DNA of 64,000 bases from Bacteroidia bacterium (GTDB lineage Bacteria > Bacteroidota > Bacteroidia > Bacteroidales > Azobacteroidaceae), in contig BNTV01000011.1 in NCBI GenBank assembly GCA_025996865.1, positions 1-64,000 on the forward strand. Direction: 5' to 3'. The translations under genes and the position numbers were made by a program. Positions 1 through 8,280 of this stretch are shown here, in pieces; the first letter of the stretch is position 1, and every line of letters starts with the position of its first letter. The notes under the pieces are model-generated. The model was not told the origin of the DNA, ran no database searches, and worked only from the letters and a program-made list of their open reading frames with translations.

Positions 1-1
1 G

Positions 2-2860
2 GTGCTCGCCGAAGTTGACCTTGTAGTTGTCGGCGGCAGTTCGCGGGCTATTGCTGCGGCGGTTGCTGCGGCTAAAAAAGGCTGTAAGGTCTTCCTTGTG
101 GCGGAATTGCCGTATCTGGGCAATGATATTTGTGGGTCGATGCTCTACGAACGTACTGCGGACGAAAATCCACAGACGCCGCTTGCCCGCAAAATCTTCC
201 CCGATAAAAACTACCCTGTACCGCTGCATGTCAAGACAACGCTCGAAAGCGAATTGATAGACAACAACGTCGATTTTCTTTACAGTTGCTATGTGACGAA
301 TGTCATTACCGACCGTTCGGGCAATCCCGCCGGCGTAGTGATTGCCAATCGTTCCGGTCGGCAGGCTGTGCGATGCAAGGGCGTGATAGATGCAACGCAT
401 ACCGCTTCGGTAGCTGCACTGTTCGGAGCGGAGACGGCGAAGTTCGAACCGGGAGTGCGTGATTACATTTATACCGTAATAGGCAACAGTCCCAAGCAGG
501 CTGACGAAATAACGAAAGCGACAGCTTTTGCGCAACCTGTCATCTGTCGAGGTAAAAAATATCCGGCAACTCACTATACCTTTTCGGTTTTTATGAAAGA
601 TAACTCGTATGCCTCGCTGATGAAGGTAGAACAGTTGGCACGCGACAAAACATGGGATGCCGACCAGGTGGACAGTTCCGACCTTTTGTGGTATATACCG
701 AAAGAAACGCTCGTGTGCGAAGGTTCCTTTTCCGGCGGTTTGACCTCTGTACGCAAACTGCCGGAGTCGGCTTTCCGTCCCAAAGGTATTGCCAACCTCT
801 GGGTGATTGGTCCCGCCGCCGGACTGTCGCGCGACACGATGGCGAAAGTGATGCGACCTGTTACAGGCATGTTTCTTGGCGAGATATTGGGTGACAAAAT
901 CGGCGCTGAAGTAAAGAAAGTCGCTATGCCTTCACAATTCTCTGTTCGTCAGACAAAGGCAAACGCACATAATTACGGCGAGATAGGGGAAATACTGAAA
1001 CCGCTTCGCAAAGGACGTCACAAGGGCTATGTGGATTCTCCTGCGGGAGCGCTTCCCGTATTGGGAAGTTATGACGTCGTTGTGCTTGGCGGAGGAACTG
1101 CCGGAGCGACTGCCGGTATCTCTGCCGCTCAGCATGGCGCCAAAACGCTTGTGTTGGAATATCTTCACGGTCTCGGCGGTCTGAGTTCGCTCGGAATGAT
1201 AGGTCATTACTGGGACGGCTACCGCGAAGGATATACGGCTCGTCTTGACGAAGGCATCCATGCCATGGCGCCCCAAGACCATCCCCGTCAGTTCAAAGAC
1301 TGGAAAGAATCATCGCAGTCCGACTGGAAGATGGAGTGGCTCCGTCGCGAACTGCTGAAAGAGAATGGCGAACTGTGGTTCGGTGTAACCGGCTGCGGCG
1401 CCCTTACGGAAAACAATACAGTACGCGGAATTGTTGTGGCAACGCCCTTTGGACGTGGTGTCGTACTGTCAAAGGTCTTGATAGACAGTACCGGCGCTGC
1501 CGATATTGCGGTTGCGGCAGGAGCAGATTCCAGGAATACGGGAAAAGTATCGCTCGCCGTTCAGGGAGCCGGCATGGGCAAATGGGAATTGGGCGATTGG
1601 TATAACAACAACGACTGGCTCTTTATTGACGATACCGACGTACTTGACGTGTCCCGCGCTTATGTTCAGGCGAAAGTTAAATTCGCCGGTAACTACGATA
1701 TGGTAAAACTTCCGCAAACCCGCGAACGGCGGCGTGTCGTCGGCGAATACACGGTTTCGGTATGTGATGTGCTCAATCACCGCCGTTATAGCGATACTAT
1801 TTCGTTTCATCAAAGTTCGTTCGATACGCACGGTTATATCTACGACCCCTATTTCCTGTTAAGTCCGCCCATGGAGCGACATAAAATTTACGATGCCGAT
1901 GTGCCGTTGCGAAGTCTTCTGCCAAAAGGTATCGACGGAATTATGATCACAGGACTTGGAATAAGCGCTCACCGCGATGCGATGCCTGTTATCAGGATGC
2001 AGTCCTGTGTGCAAACTCAGGGCCATTCGGTTGGCTATTTGGCAGCCGTCGCCGTCAAGGAAAACAAATCCATACGCAAGGTGGACATAAAGAAAATTCA
2101 GAAATACCTCGTAAGCATCGGTAATCTACCCCAAAGAGTATTGACCGACAAGGAGTTTAAATCATTTAGCGACAAGGAATTGAAAGAAGCGACAATAAGT
2201 GTTTCCGACAATTATAAAGGTCTTGAGGTGCTGTTTACCGACAAATCAAAGTGTATTGCTTTGATTCGTAATCAACTGAAAACGCCGAATTTGCCTGCCG
2301 AGCATAAAATCATTTATGCCAGCATTCTTTGCATGTTGGGTGACAGTGAATATGCTTCTACCTTGAAAGATTACATTGCAAGCCTGCCGCAATGGGATGC
2401 CGGCTGGCAATACACAGGCATGGGGCAGTTTGGCATGTGTTTAAGCCCTCTTGACGCCAAGATAACAGCGCTTGGCAATGCAAAAGACGCTTCGACACTC
2501 GGCGTGCTCCTCGAAAAGGCGCGTTTGCTCGAACCCGAAAGTGCATTTTCGCACTATCGAGCCATCGCAATGGCTACGGAAGCGATAAACAGCAAAGAGG
2601 CTATCCCGGTGTTGGCGGAAATGCTCTCGGCGCCGGGGATAAGTTGCCATGCGCTTGATTCCTACCGGGCAGCCCGTAATGCAGTAGTGCCCGATTATAA
2701 CGATGTTTCCACCCGCAACATAGCGCTGAAAGAATTGCACCTCGCAAGAGCCTTGTATCTCTGCGGCGACCAAAACGGATTGGGCGAAGCCGTTCTGCGC
2801 CGTTATGCCGAAGGATTGCAAGGTCATTATGCTCGCTATGCCGATGAAATATTGAAATAA
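2..2860 (+). CDS. FAD-dependent oxidoreductase, tandem domains, 5' partial
   Basis: Reading frame open from the window edge. The GTG at 2 is probably not the real start, because the first Rossmann strand (LVVVGGSSRA) begins only a few residues in, so the N-terminus and any signal peptide lie outside the window. A second dinucleotide-binding motif (VVVLGGGTAGATAG) occurs near residue 360, followed by GLGGLSSLGMIGHYWDG, so the protein carries two FAD_oxidored-type (PF12831-like) halves and a helical C-terminal third. Such large flavoproteins are common near Bacteroidetes carbohydrate loci, but their substrates are mostly unknown. The following isomerase-like gene has a promoter overlapping this stop codon, so the two may be only partly co-transcribed. 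Family call is firm; substrate is not assignable. Confidence 0.85.
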   Translation: MLAEVDLVVVGGSSRAIAAAVAAAKKGCKVFLVAELPYLGNDICGSMLYERTADENPQTPLARKIFPDKNYPVPLHVKTTLESELIDNNVDFLYSCYVTNVITDRSGNPAGVVIANRSGRQAVRCKGVIDATHTASVAALFGAETAKFEPGVRDYIYTVIGNSPKQADEITKATAFAQPVICRGKKYPATHYTFSVFMKDNSYASLMKVEQLARDKTWDADQVDSSDLLWYIPKETLVCEGSFSGGLTSVRKLPESAFRPKGIANLWVIGPAAGLSRDTMAKVMRPVTGMFLGEILGDKIGAEVKKVAMPSQFSVRQTKANAHNYGEIGEILKPLRKGRHKGYVDSPAGALPVLGSYDVVVLGGGTAGATAGISAAQHGAKTLVLEYLHGLGGLSSLGMIGHYWDGYREGYTARLDEGIHAMAPQDHPRQFKDWKESSQSDWKMEWLRRELLKENGELWFGVTGCGALTENNTVRGIVVATPFGRGVVLSKVLIDSTGAADIAVAAGADSRNTGKVSLAVQGAGMGKWELGDWYNNNDWLFIDDTDVLDVSRAYVQAKVKFAGNYDMVKLPQTRERRRVVGEYTVSVCDVLNHRRYSDTISFHQSSFDTHGYIYDPYFLLSPPMERHKIYDADVPLRSLLPKGIDGIMITGLGISAHRDAMPVIRMQSCVQTQGHSVGYLAAVAVKENKSIRKVDIKKIQKYLVSIGNLPQRVLTDKEFKSFSDKELKEATISVSDNYKGLEVLFTDKSKCIALIRNQLKTPNLPAEHKIIYASILCMLGDSEYASTLKDYIASLPQWDAGWQYTGMGQFGMCLSPLDAKITALGNAKDASTLGVLLEKARLLEPESAFSHYRAIAMATEAINSKEAIPVLAEMLSAPGISCHALDSYRAARNAVVPDYNDVSTRNIALKELHLARALYLCGDQNGLGEAVLRRYAEGLQGHYARYADEILK

Positions 2861-2882
2861 TAAATTTTATATTGTACATTTG
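2852..2882 (+). promoter_or_regulatory. Bacteroidetes-type promoter
   Basis: TTG at 2852-2854, a 20-nt spacer, then TACATTTG at 2875-2882. This matches the Bacteroidetes sigma-ABfr -33/-7 pattern. It overlaps the stop of the upstream flavoprotein gene and would give a leader of about 100 nt for the TIM-barrel gene at 2991. Confidence 0.5.
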
Positions 2883-2990
2883 CAGAAAATTTTAGTGATT
2901 TTTCGTCAGAGTTTAATGCACTTCTGCTTTGACAAGAAATTCAAATGCAAAAAAATAATTTTTAGAAGTGCTCTTTTATATCAATTCAAA

Positions 2991-3887
2991 ATGAAACCTA
3001 TTTTTAGAAATTTATGTTTACTGGCAATTGTTGCCACATTTATTCAAGCCGCTCCGAATAATTCCAAATTCGCAGGCGTGCAAGTAGGGACGATCACCTA
3101 CAGTTTCAGGGATATGCCTGACCAGTCGCTTCCGGCGTATCTGGATTACATCGTGAATGCCGGTATCAGTTCCGTTGAACTGATGGGTGGCACAGTAGAA
3201 AGTTACTTGGGAGTACCGGGTTCATCGGGTCAGTTTGCTGCCGGTGGCGATGCGGTTCGCCAATGGAGAACCGGTTTGTCTATGGACAAATACAAGGAAG
3301 TAAAGAAGCTCTTTGCCAAAAGAGGCATCAAAATCAATGTACTGAAGTTAGGCGATGCGAATTGGTCGGATGAAGAAATCGACTACGCTTTCAGAGCTTG
3401 TAAAGCCGTTGGCGCAAAAGGCATCAGCATGGAAATCTCGGAAGAATCGGCCAAAAAGATGGCTCCCTTTGCGGAAAAACACAAACTGTTTGTCATTTTC
3501 CACAACCACGGACAACCGGGCGACCCCAATTTCAGCTTCGACCGCGTGTTGGCTCATGGATCATATCTTCGCCTGAATTTCGACGCAGGTCATTATTACG
3601 GAGCTACCGGTTTAAATCCTTGCGATCTTATCACACGTCTGCACGACAAGATTGTCACCATCCACATGAAAGACAAGACCGGAAAAAACGATACTCCGAA
3701 AGACCAGAATCAAGTGTGGGGAAAAGGAACTACGCCGATAAAGGAAATACTGCGCCTGATACAAAAAGAAAAATGGCCTATCGAATGTGATATCGAACTG
3801 GAATACGGCATACCTGCGGGTTCGGATGCCGTAAAGGAAGTTGCAAAATGTGTAGCTTACTGCCGTGAAGCGCTTACCGGGAAATAA
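2991..3887 (+). CDS. Secreted sugar phosphate isomerase/epimerase-like TIM barrel
   Basis: 298 aa from ATG 2991. A TTG 111 nt upstream is in frame, but the ATG is followed directly by a classic signal peptide (hydrophobic LCLLAIVATFIQA, then APNN). The body matches the xylose isomerase-like AP endonuclease 2 barrel (PF01261): GTITYSFRDM near the start, VELMGG, HNHG with likely metal-binding His, NFDAGHYY, HMKDK and IECDIELEYG at the end. These proteins usually act on sugars or inositols with a divalent metal. The secreted form is frequent in Bacteroidetes sugar-degradation loci. It follows the flavoprotein with the same orientation, so a shared role in modifying a sugar is plausible. The exact reaction cannot be read from sequence. 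Confidence 0.8.
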   Translation: MKPIFRNLCLLAIVATFIQAAPNNSKFAGVQVGTITYSFRDMPDQSLPAYLDYIVNAGISSVELMGGTVESYLGVPGSSGQFAAGGDAVRQWRTGLSMDKYKEVKKLFAKRGIKINVLKLGDANWSDEEIDYAFRACKAVGAKGISMEISEESAKKMAPFAEKHKLFVIFHNHGQPGDPNFSFDRVLAHGSYLRLNFDAGHYYGATGLNPCDLITRLHDKIVTIHMKDKTGKNDTPKDQNQVWGKGTTPIKEILRLIQKEKWPIECDIELEYGIPAGSDAVKEVAKCVAYCREALTGK

Positions 3888-4082
3888 ATTGCTTATGCCT
3901 TTCGGTCAAGTAAAAATACACTAAACGGCAAAAGCAAGTCACTACATCGCGGCGGCAGGCAACCCGGACGCCGGACGATCGGCACAACAGGATGGGAAGT
4001 TCTCGGCAAGGGCAAAATCATCCTTGCCCCAACCTGTCCGGTTGACGACAAACATCCGTTGAACGACCTGCTGTTTTATAAT
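3888..4082 (+). other. Open, protein-like stretch between two genes; possible gene remnant
   Basis: The frame used by the TIM-barrel gene stays open after its stop for about 65 codons and runs straight into the sigma factor frame. Its second half (GWEVLGKGKIILAPTC, then PVDDKHPLND) looks like real protein. No promoter or family was recognised. It may be the tail of a deleted gene fused in frame to the sigma factor leader, or chance. Confidence 0.25.
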
Positions 4083-4697
4083 ATGAAATGTTTTATAAAT
4101 AATATGGTTCGTCAGTCAAAAGAAGAAATAGACAGGGAGTTGCTGAATCGGCTCAACCAGGGAGATGAATCGGCTTTTGAAACCATTTACCGGAAGTATA
4201 ACGCATGGATTTATAATTTTGCAAACTCGCTTCTTTTCGATAAATCGCTGACTGAAGACCTGACACAAAACGTGTTTCTGAAAATATGGGAAAAGCACGA
4301 GCAGATCAACCCCGACGATAATTTTGAATCCTATTTGTTTGCTATTGCACGAAACCTGATTTTCAAAGAAACCGAAAACCGGCTGTTAGCAGAGCGTTTA
4401 ATCGAATCCCTGCGAAGCCAACAATCCGAAGAAAACAATTCGACGGAAATGCAGATCGACAACGAATCGTTGAAAGAATACATCAATGTATTGATTGAAC
4501 AATTGCCGCCTGCCTGCCGCAATGTCTATAAACTGAGCCGCCTGCAGTTTCTTTCCAACAAGGAAATCGCTGAAAAACTGTCTGTTTCGGAAAAAACCGT
4601 AGAAGCTCAAATCACCTATTCCCTCAAATTCCTGAAGAAAAAACTCGCCAATAATATAGGAATTTTAATTCTTATGGCACTCTCATTTGTTAAATAA
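4083..4697 (+). CDS. ECF RNA polymerase sigma factor
   Basis: 204 aa from ATG 4083. ATG 4104 (MVRQSKEE) and TTG 4059 are alternatives. Sigma-70 region 2 is visible (AFETIYRKYNAWIYNFA, then LTEDLTQNVFLKIWE), and region 4 shows a clear HTH (LSNKEIAEKLSVSEKTVEAQI) close to the C-terminus. The size and the FecR-type anti-sigma gene 65 nt downstream mark it as a FecI-like ECF factor of the Bacteroidetes glycan-sensing group, which normally works with a TonB receptor carrying an STN domain. That receptor is missing here: only a stub follows fecR. Whether the pair now controls another locus is unknown. Confidence 0.9.
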   Translation: MKCFINNMVRQSKEEIDRELLNRLNQGDESAFETIYRKYNAWIYNFANSLLFDKSLTEDLTQNVFLKIWEKHEQINPDDNFESYLFAIARNLIFKETENRLLAERLIESLRSQQSEENNSTEMQIDNESLKEYINVLIEQLPPACRNVYKLSRLQFLSNKEIAEKLSVSEKTVEAQITYSLKFLKKKLANNIGILILMALSFVK

Positions 4698-4762
4698 TCT
4701 TAAATTTCAGACTGTTTATAAGGGTTTGTGCATTGTAAAAGATATACAAGGCAAAAGCAAAT

Positions 4763-5785
4763 ATGAACAAACTAAAAAATGTCACCTTATTGAATCGCTT
4801 TATGAAAGGCGATATTTCTTCGGAGGAAAAATCTTTGTTGGCCAAATGGTTAAACACGGACGTTTCTTATGATGAAATTGCTTCTCTTTATCAAGCACGC
4901 TGGATGGAAACACGTGATTCCCAAATTCCAGCAGACATATCCGAGAGAATGTTCAGACAAATTAAACGCCTGATAGCCGAATCCGAACGAAAGAAAGCGA
5001 AAAAGCCGGTTTTTATAAGACCCTGGTTAAAATATGCCGCATCTGTTGCCATCCTGATTGCTATCGGTCTGTCCGTATATCTTTACCGGAACGGTCACTC
5101 TTCCGGAGAAACATTGCAGGCCGTTGTCAGGGAGTATGTCGTGAGCGCCAATAAAGGACAGAAATCAAGCATGATTCTTCCCGACGGCACAAAAATATGG
5201 CTCAATTCATACACTAAAATAACCTATTTCAGCGATTACGGCGTAAAGGACCGCACGCTGTCGCTGACCGGAGAAGCCTACTTTGAAGTAGCGAAAGACG
5301 CCGAAAAACGGTTTGTAGTTAAAGCAGGCGAAATGGAAGTCGAAGCGCTCGGTACGGCGTTTAATATACAAGCCTATAACGAAGATTCTCAAATTGTTAC
5401 CACGTTGCTTTCGGGAAGCGTACAAACCATTGTTGCCGGTAAAACAGCCCGGCTTGCGCCCGACCAGTCGGCTTCTTTCAACCGTGGAAACAAACAATTG
5501 TCCATCAACGATTTGGATGATGCCGCCAATGTTTTGATGTGGAGAAATGACGAACTGGTTCTTAAAAATCAAACCTTGGAAGAAATCGCCGTAATACTCA
5601 ACCGTTTATATAATGTTGAAATCGTATTTGAATCCGATGCCACGAAGAAACACAGTTTTTCCGGCATTGTCAAAAATAACAGCCTGAGAAATGTGATCGA
5701 AACAATCAGTCTGACTGCCCCTGTTTCTTATGAGATTAAAGAGGGCGATATAATAATATTGAGAGAAAAAACGAACACAAATTAA
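4763..5785 (+). CDS. FecR-family anti-sigma factor
   Basis: 340 aa. A cytoplasmic N-terminal segment for sigma binding (about residues 1-85) is followed by one membrane segment (YAASVAILIAIGLSVYLY, 91-108), a periplasmic FecR domain (about 125-220, with ILPDGTKIWLNSYT and LTGEAYFEVAKD) and a C-terminal DUF4974 secretin/TonB-like domain (about 265-335). In this family the periplasmic part receives the signal from the N-terminal domain of a TonB-dependent receptor and releases the ECF factor. It follows the sigma gene in the same orientation, so the two form a bicistronic unit. The usual SusC partner downstream is truncated. Confidence 0.92.
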   Translation: MNKLKNVTLLNRFMKGDISSEEKSLLAKWLNTDVSYDEIASLYQARWMETRDSQIPADISERMFRQIKRLIAESERKKAKKPVFIRPWLKYAASVAILIAIGLSVYLYRNGHSSGETLQAVVREYVVSANKGQKSSMILPDGTKIWLNSYTKITYFSDYGVKDRTLSLTGEAYFEVAKDAEKRFVVKAGEMEVEALGTAFNIQAYNEDSQIVTTLLSGSVQTIVAGKTARLAPDQSASFNRGNKQLSINDLDDAANVLMWRNDELVLKNQTLEEIAVILNRLYNVEIVFESDATKKHSFSGIVKNNSLRNVIETISLTAPVSYEIKEGDIIILREKTNTN

Positions 5786-5792
5786 AAAAAAT

Positions 5793-5897
5793 ATGCTTAT
5801 GACTGAAAAAACACACAAAAACTACTTTCTCCCGGAGAAAGCATTTCTGATTTTTAACATTAAAAACACAAAAAAATGGATATTACAAAACAGTTAA
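5793..5897 (+). pseudogene. Truncated start of a SusC-like TonB receptor gene
   Basis: Seven nucleotides after fecR, an ATG opens a 34-codon frame with a basic, Bacteroidetes receptor-like leader (MTEKTHKNYFLPEK) that ends at TAA 5895-5897, just before a palindromic repeat. Position and leader fit the first codons of the TonB receptor expected after a sigma/FecR pair. Everything after the leader is lost. Identification rests mainly on position. Confidence 0.4.
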
Positions 5898-5907
5898 TTA
5901 CAGCCGG

Positions 5908-5996
5908 GCGCCGCGTAGCGGTGCCGTTATTCAAGCCAATCAAATAAATATTGTTTATCGTATGTTATTTCAAAATACAGCACCGCTACGCGGCGC
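5908..5996. repeat. Perfect 17-bp inverted repeat element
   Basis: Arm GCGCCGCGTAGCGGTGC at 5908-5924 and its exact reverse complement at 5980-5996, separated by 55 nt that are AT-rich. It begins 10 nt after the SusC stub ends. It looks like a REP or MITE-like short mobile palindrome and may mark the deletion point. Confidence 0.75.
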
Positions 5997-6053
5997 TTGG
6001 TTGGGGAACATTCTCCTTATTCCGGGCGCTGTCGCACCCGGCTATAAACGCAT

Positions 6054-6072
6054 AAGCGCTACGCGCTTTTTT
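6054..6072. terminator. Small hairpin with T-run
   Basis: AAGCGC-TAC-GCGCTT followed by TTTT. It is part of a GC-rich patch (6021-6068) that also holds the short hairpin GGGCGCTGTCGCACCC. It could be an intrinsic terminator or another decayed repeat. The rest of 5898-6123 shows nothing coding. Confidence 0.35.
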
Positions 6073-6123
6073 AATCTCTCAACTTTTTACGTTAATCTGA
6101 GATTTTTACTTACGAACAAAACT

Positions 6124-6153
6124 TTGCAATTCGGAAATAATGTTGTAATTTTG
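6124..6153 (+). promoter_or_regulatory. Promoter of pgi
   Basis: TTG 6124-6126, exactly 19 nt, TAATTTTG 6146-6153. A textbook Bacteroidetes -33/-7 pair about 100 nt before the pgi ATG. Confidence 0.65.
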
Positions 6154-6253
6154 CAGGTGAAAATTTATTTCAACCCCAGCATTCGTTTGGGTAAACCTGG
6201 TATCAAAAACACTCGCATTGTGGTAATCAATATTTTGCAAAAATAAAAATAAT

Positions 6254-7579
6254 ATGAACAATAAACAAATTACACTCAACATAGACAAAGCATTAGCCTT
6301 TGTCTCCAAAGAACAGATTTTTTCGCAGGCAAGCAGCGCGCAAGAAGCGAATCTCTTGTTGGAAAACGGAACCGGCCAAGGAAACGATTTCCTCGGCTGG
6401 CTGCATCTCCCCTACTCTATCGACCATTCAACGATTGACGATATACAAAAAACGGCCGGTTTGCTTCGCGCCAAATGTGAAGTGGTCGTCGTCATCGGTA
6501 TCGGCGGAAGCTACTTGGGCGCCAAAGCCGTTATCGAAGCGCTGTCCGGCGCTTTCGACAGTCTGACGGACAAAAAACCGTTGGTCGTTTACGCAGGTCA
6601 CAATATCGGCGAAGATTATCTGCATGAATTATCGGAATTTCTCACCGGAAAACCGTTCGGCATCATCAATATTTCCAAATCGGGAACAACTACCGAACCG
6701 GCTTTGGCTTTCCGCATCCTGAAAAAACAATTGGAAGAAGCTGCCGGAAAAGAAGAAGCAAAAAGCCGGATTGTCGCCGTTACCGACGCGGCGCGCGGCG
6801 CATTGCGCACCTTGGCCGACAAGGAAGGCTACAAAACATTCGTGATTCCCGATAATGTCGGTGGACGTTTTTCGGTTTTGACTCCCGTCGGTTTATTGCC
6901 GGTTGCCGTTGCCGGAATTGACATCAGGCAATTGGTCGCCGGCGCAGTTTCTATGGAAAAAGCGACCGGAACGGATGTGGCTTTTGAAAATAATCCCGCC
7001 GCTATCTATGCCGCTACCCGTAATCTGTTGTACCAACAAGGCAAAAAAATAGAAATCCTGGCGAATTTCAATCCCAAACTGCATTACGTTTCCGAATGGT
7101 GGAAACAACTTTACGGCGAAAGCGAAGGCAAAGAACACAAAGGAATCTTTCCCGCAGCGGTCGATTTCACTACCGATTTACATTCTATGGGACAATGGAT
7201 TCAGGAAGGCGAACGCACCATCTTCGAAACGGTGATTTCTGTAGCCAATCCGAAATATCATGTCGAAGTGCCGAATGACGGAGAAGACCTTGACGGTTTG
7301 AACTATTTAGCCGGAAAAAGAGTCGATTACGTCAACAAAATGGCGGAATTAGGTACGCAAATCGCACACGTGGACGGAGGCGTTCCCAATATCAAAATCG
7401 AGCTTCCCGAATTGAACGAATATTATTTGGGCGCATTGCTCTATTTCTTCGAAAGAGCCTGCGGTATCAGCGGTTACATGCTCAAAGTCAATCCTTTCGA
7501 CCAACCGGGCGTCGAAGCCTACAAAAAAAACATGTTTGCCCTGCTGAAAAAACCGGGGTACGAAAACATTCAACTATGA
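6254..7579 (+). CDS. pgi: Glucose-6-phosphate isomerase
   Basis: 441 aa, the length of the short (Firmicutes/Bacteroidetes) form of the enzyme. It interconverts glucose 6-phosphate and fructose 6-phosphate in the cytoplasm. Visible SIS-fold signatures are [32 protein letters not shown] and the C-terminal [19 protein letters not shown], which corresponds to the second PGI signature. The start ATG 6254 agrees with the family N-terminus. Its stop overlaps the start of the following HAD gene by 4 nt (ATGA), so the two are translationally coupled. Confidence 0.95.
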   Translation: MNNKQITLNIDKALAFVSKEQIFSQASSAQEANLLLENGTGQGNDFLGWLHLPYSIDHSTIDDIQKTAGLLRAKCEVVVVIGIGGSYLGAKAVIEALSGAFDSLTDKKPLVVYAGHNIGEDYLHELSEFLTGKPFGIINISKSGTTTEPALAFRILKKQLEEAAGKEEAKSRIVAVTDAARGALRTLADKEGYKTFVIPDNVGGRFSVLTPVGLLPVAVAGIDIRQLVAGAVSMEKATGTDVAFENNPAAIYAATRNLLYQQGKKIEILANFNPKLHYVSEWWKQLYGESEGKEHKGIFPAAVDFTTDLHSMGQWIQEGERTIFETVISVANPKYHVEVPNDGEDLDGLNYLAGKRVDYVNKMAELGTQIAHVDGGVPNIKIELPELNEYYLGALLYFFERACGISGYMLKVNPFDQPGVEAYKKNMFALLKKPGYENIQL

Positions 7580-8280
7580 TAAAAGCCGTTCTCTTTGATA
7601 TGGATGGAGTCTTGTACGATTCCATGCTTTATCATGTACAAGCCTGGCATGAAACCATTTTGTCCTTAGGTATTGATTCAAATCCCGATGATTATTATCT
7701 CTTTGAAGGGATGACCGGCCATGCGACAATTGATATTCTTTTCAATCGTGAATATGGACATGGCGCCACCGAGAAAGAAAAGCAAACCATTTACGCTCAA
7801 AAATCCGGGCGCTTTGTCGAATTGAATTGCGAACCTCGACCTATGCCGGGTGCAAAAGAAGTGTTGGAAATTGTCAAACAGTCAGGCGCCAAACGAGTGC
7901 TTGTCACCGGTTCGGGACAGCCGACTTTATTTGGTAATCTGGATAAGGATTTCCCCGGTTCTTTCGAAAAAGGCTTAATGGTTACAAGCTATGATGTCAA
8001 GTTCGGAAAACCGCATCCCGAACCCTATCTCTTAGGTTTGGAAAAAGCCGGCGTAACAGCCGAAGAGGCGCTCGTAGTTGAGAATGCGCCTTTGGGGGTT
8101 CAATCGGCTGTGGCAGCGGGGATTTATACCATTGCCGTCAATACCGGGCCTTTGCCGGACAGTGTTTTGTCGGATGCCGGCGCCCGTCTTATCTTTCCTT
8201 CCATGGCGGCGCTGGCGGAAAAGATTGAGGATTTATTAGTCAAAATTAATCCATCCGCTTCACACTTTTCACTCCTTTAA
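7576..8280 (+). CDS. HAD-family phosphatase/phosphomutase
   Basis: 234 aa. HAD motif I is DMDGVLYDS, with the nucleophile Asp near residue 8. Motif II is LVTGSG, motif III lies around [10 protein letters not shown] and motif IV is [12 protein letters not shown]. The cap begins after motif I, as in the beta-phosphoglucomutase-like subgroup. Coupling to pgi suggests a sugar-phosphate substrate, but this is inference. The last 35 nt overlap the 3' end of the convergent rsh gene, so transcripts from both sides are complementary there. Confidence 0.85.
   Translation: MIKAVLFDMDGVLYDSMLYHVQAWHETILSLGIDSNPDDYYLFEGMTGHATIDILFNREYGHGATEKEKQTIYAQKSGRFVELNCEPRPMPGAKEVLEIVKQSGAKRVLVTGSGQPTLFGNLDKDFPGSFEKGLMVTSYDVKFGKPHPEPYLLGLEKAGVTAEEALVVENAPLGVQSAVAAGIYTIAVNTGPLPDSVLSDAGARLIFPSMAALAEKIEDLLVKINPSASHFSLL

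Noticed and set aside
4900..4925. CACGTG near 4910 as a parS site
   Set aside because: Only the central hexamer fits; the flanks do not form the GTTNCACGTGNAAC palindrome, and it lies inside fecR.
5962..6246. 94-aa plus-strand ORF before pgi
   Set aside because: It starts inside the inverted repeat, contains repeat-encoded and low-complexity residues, and overlaps the pgi promoter. No protein-like motif was seen.
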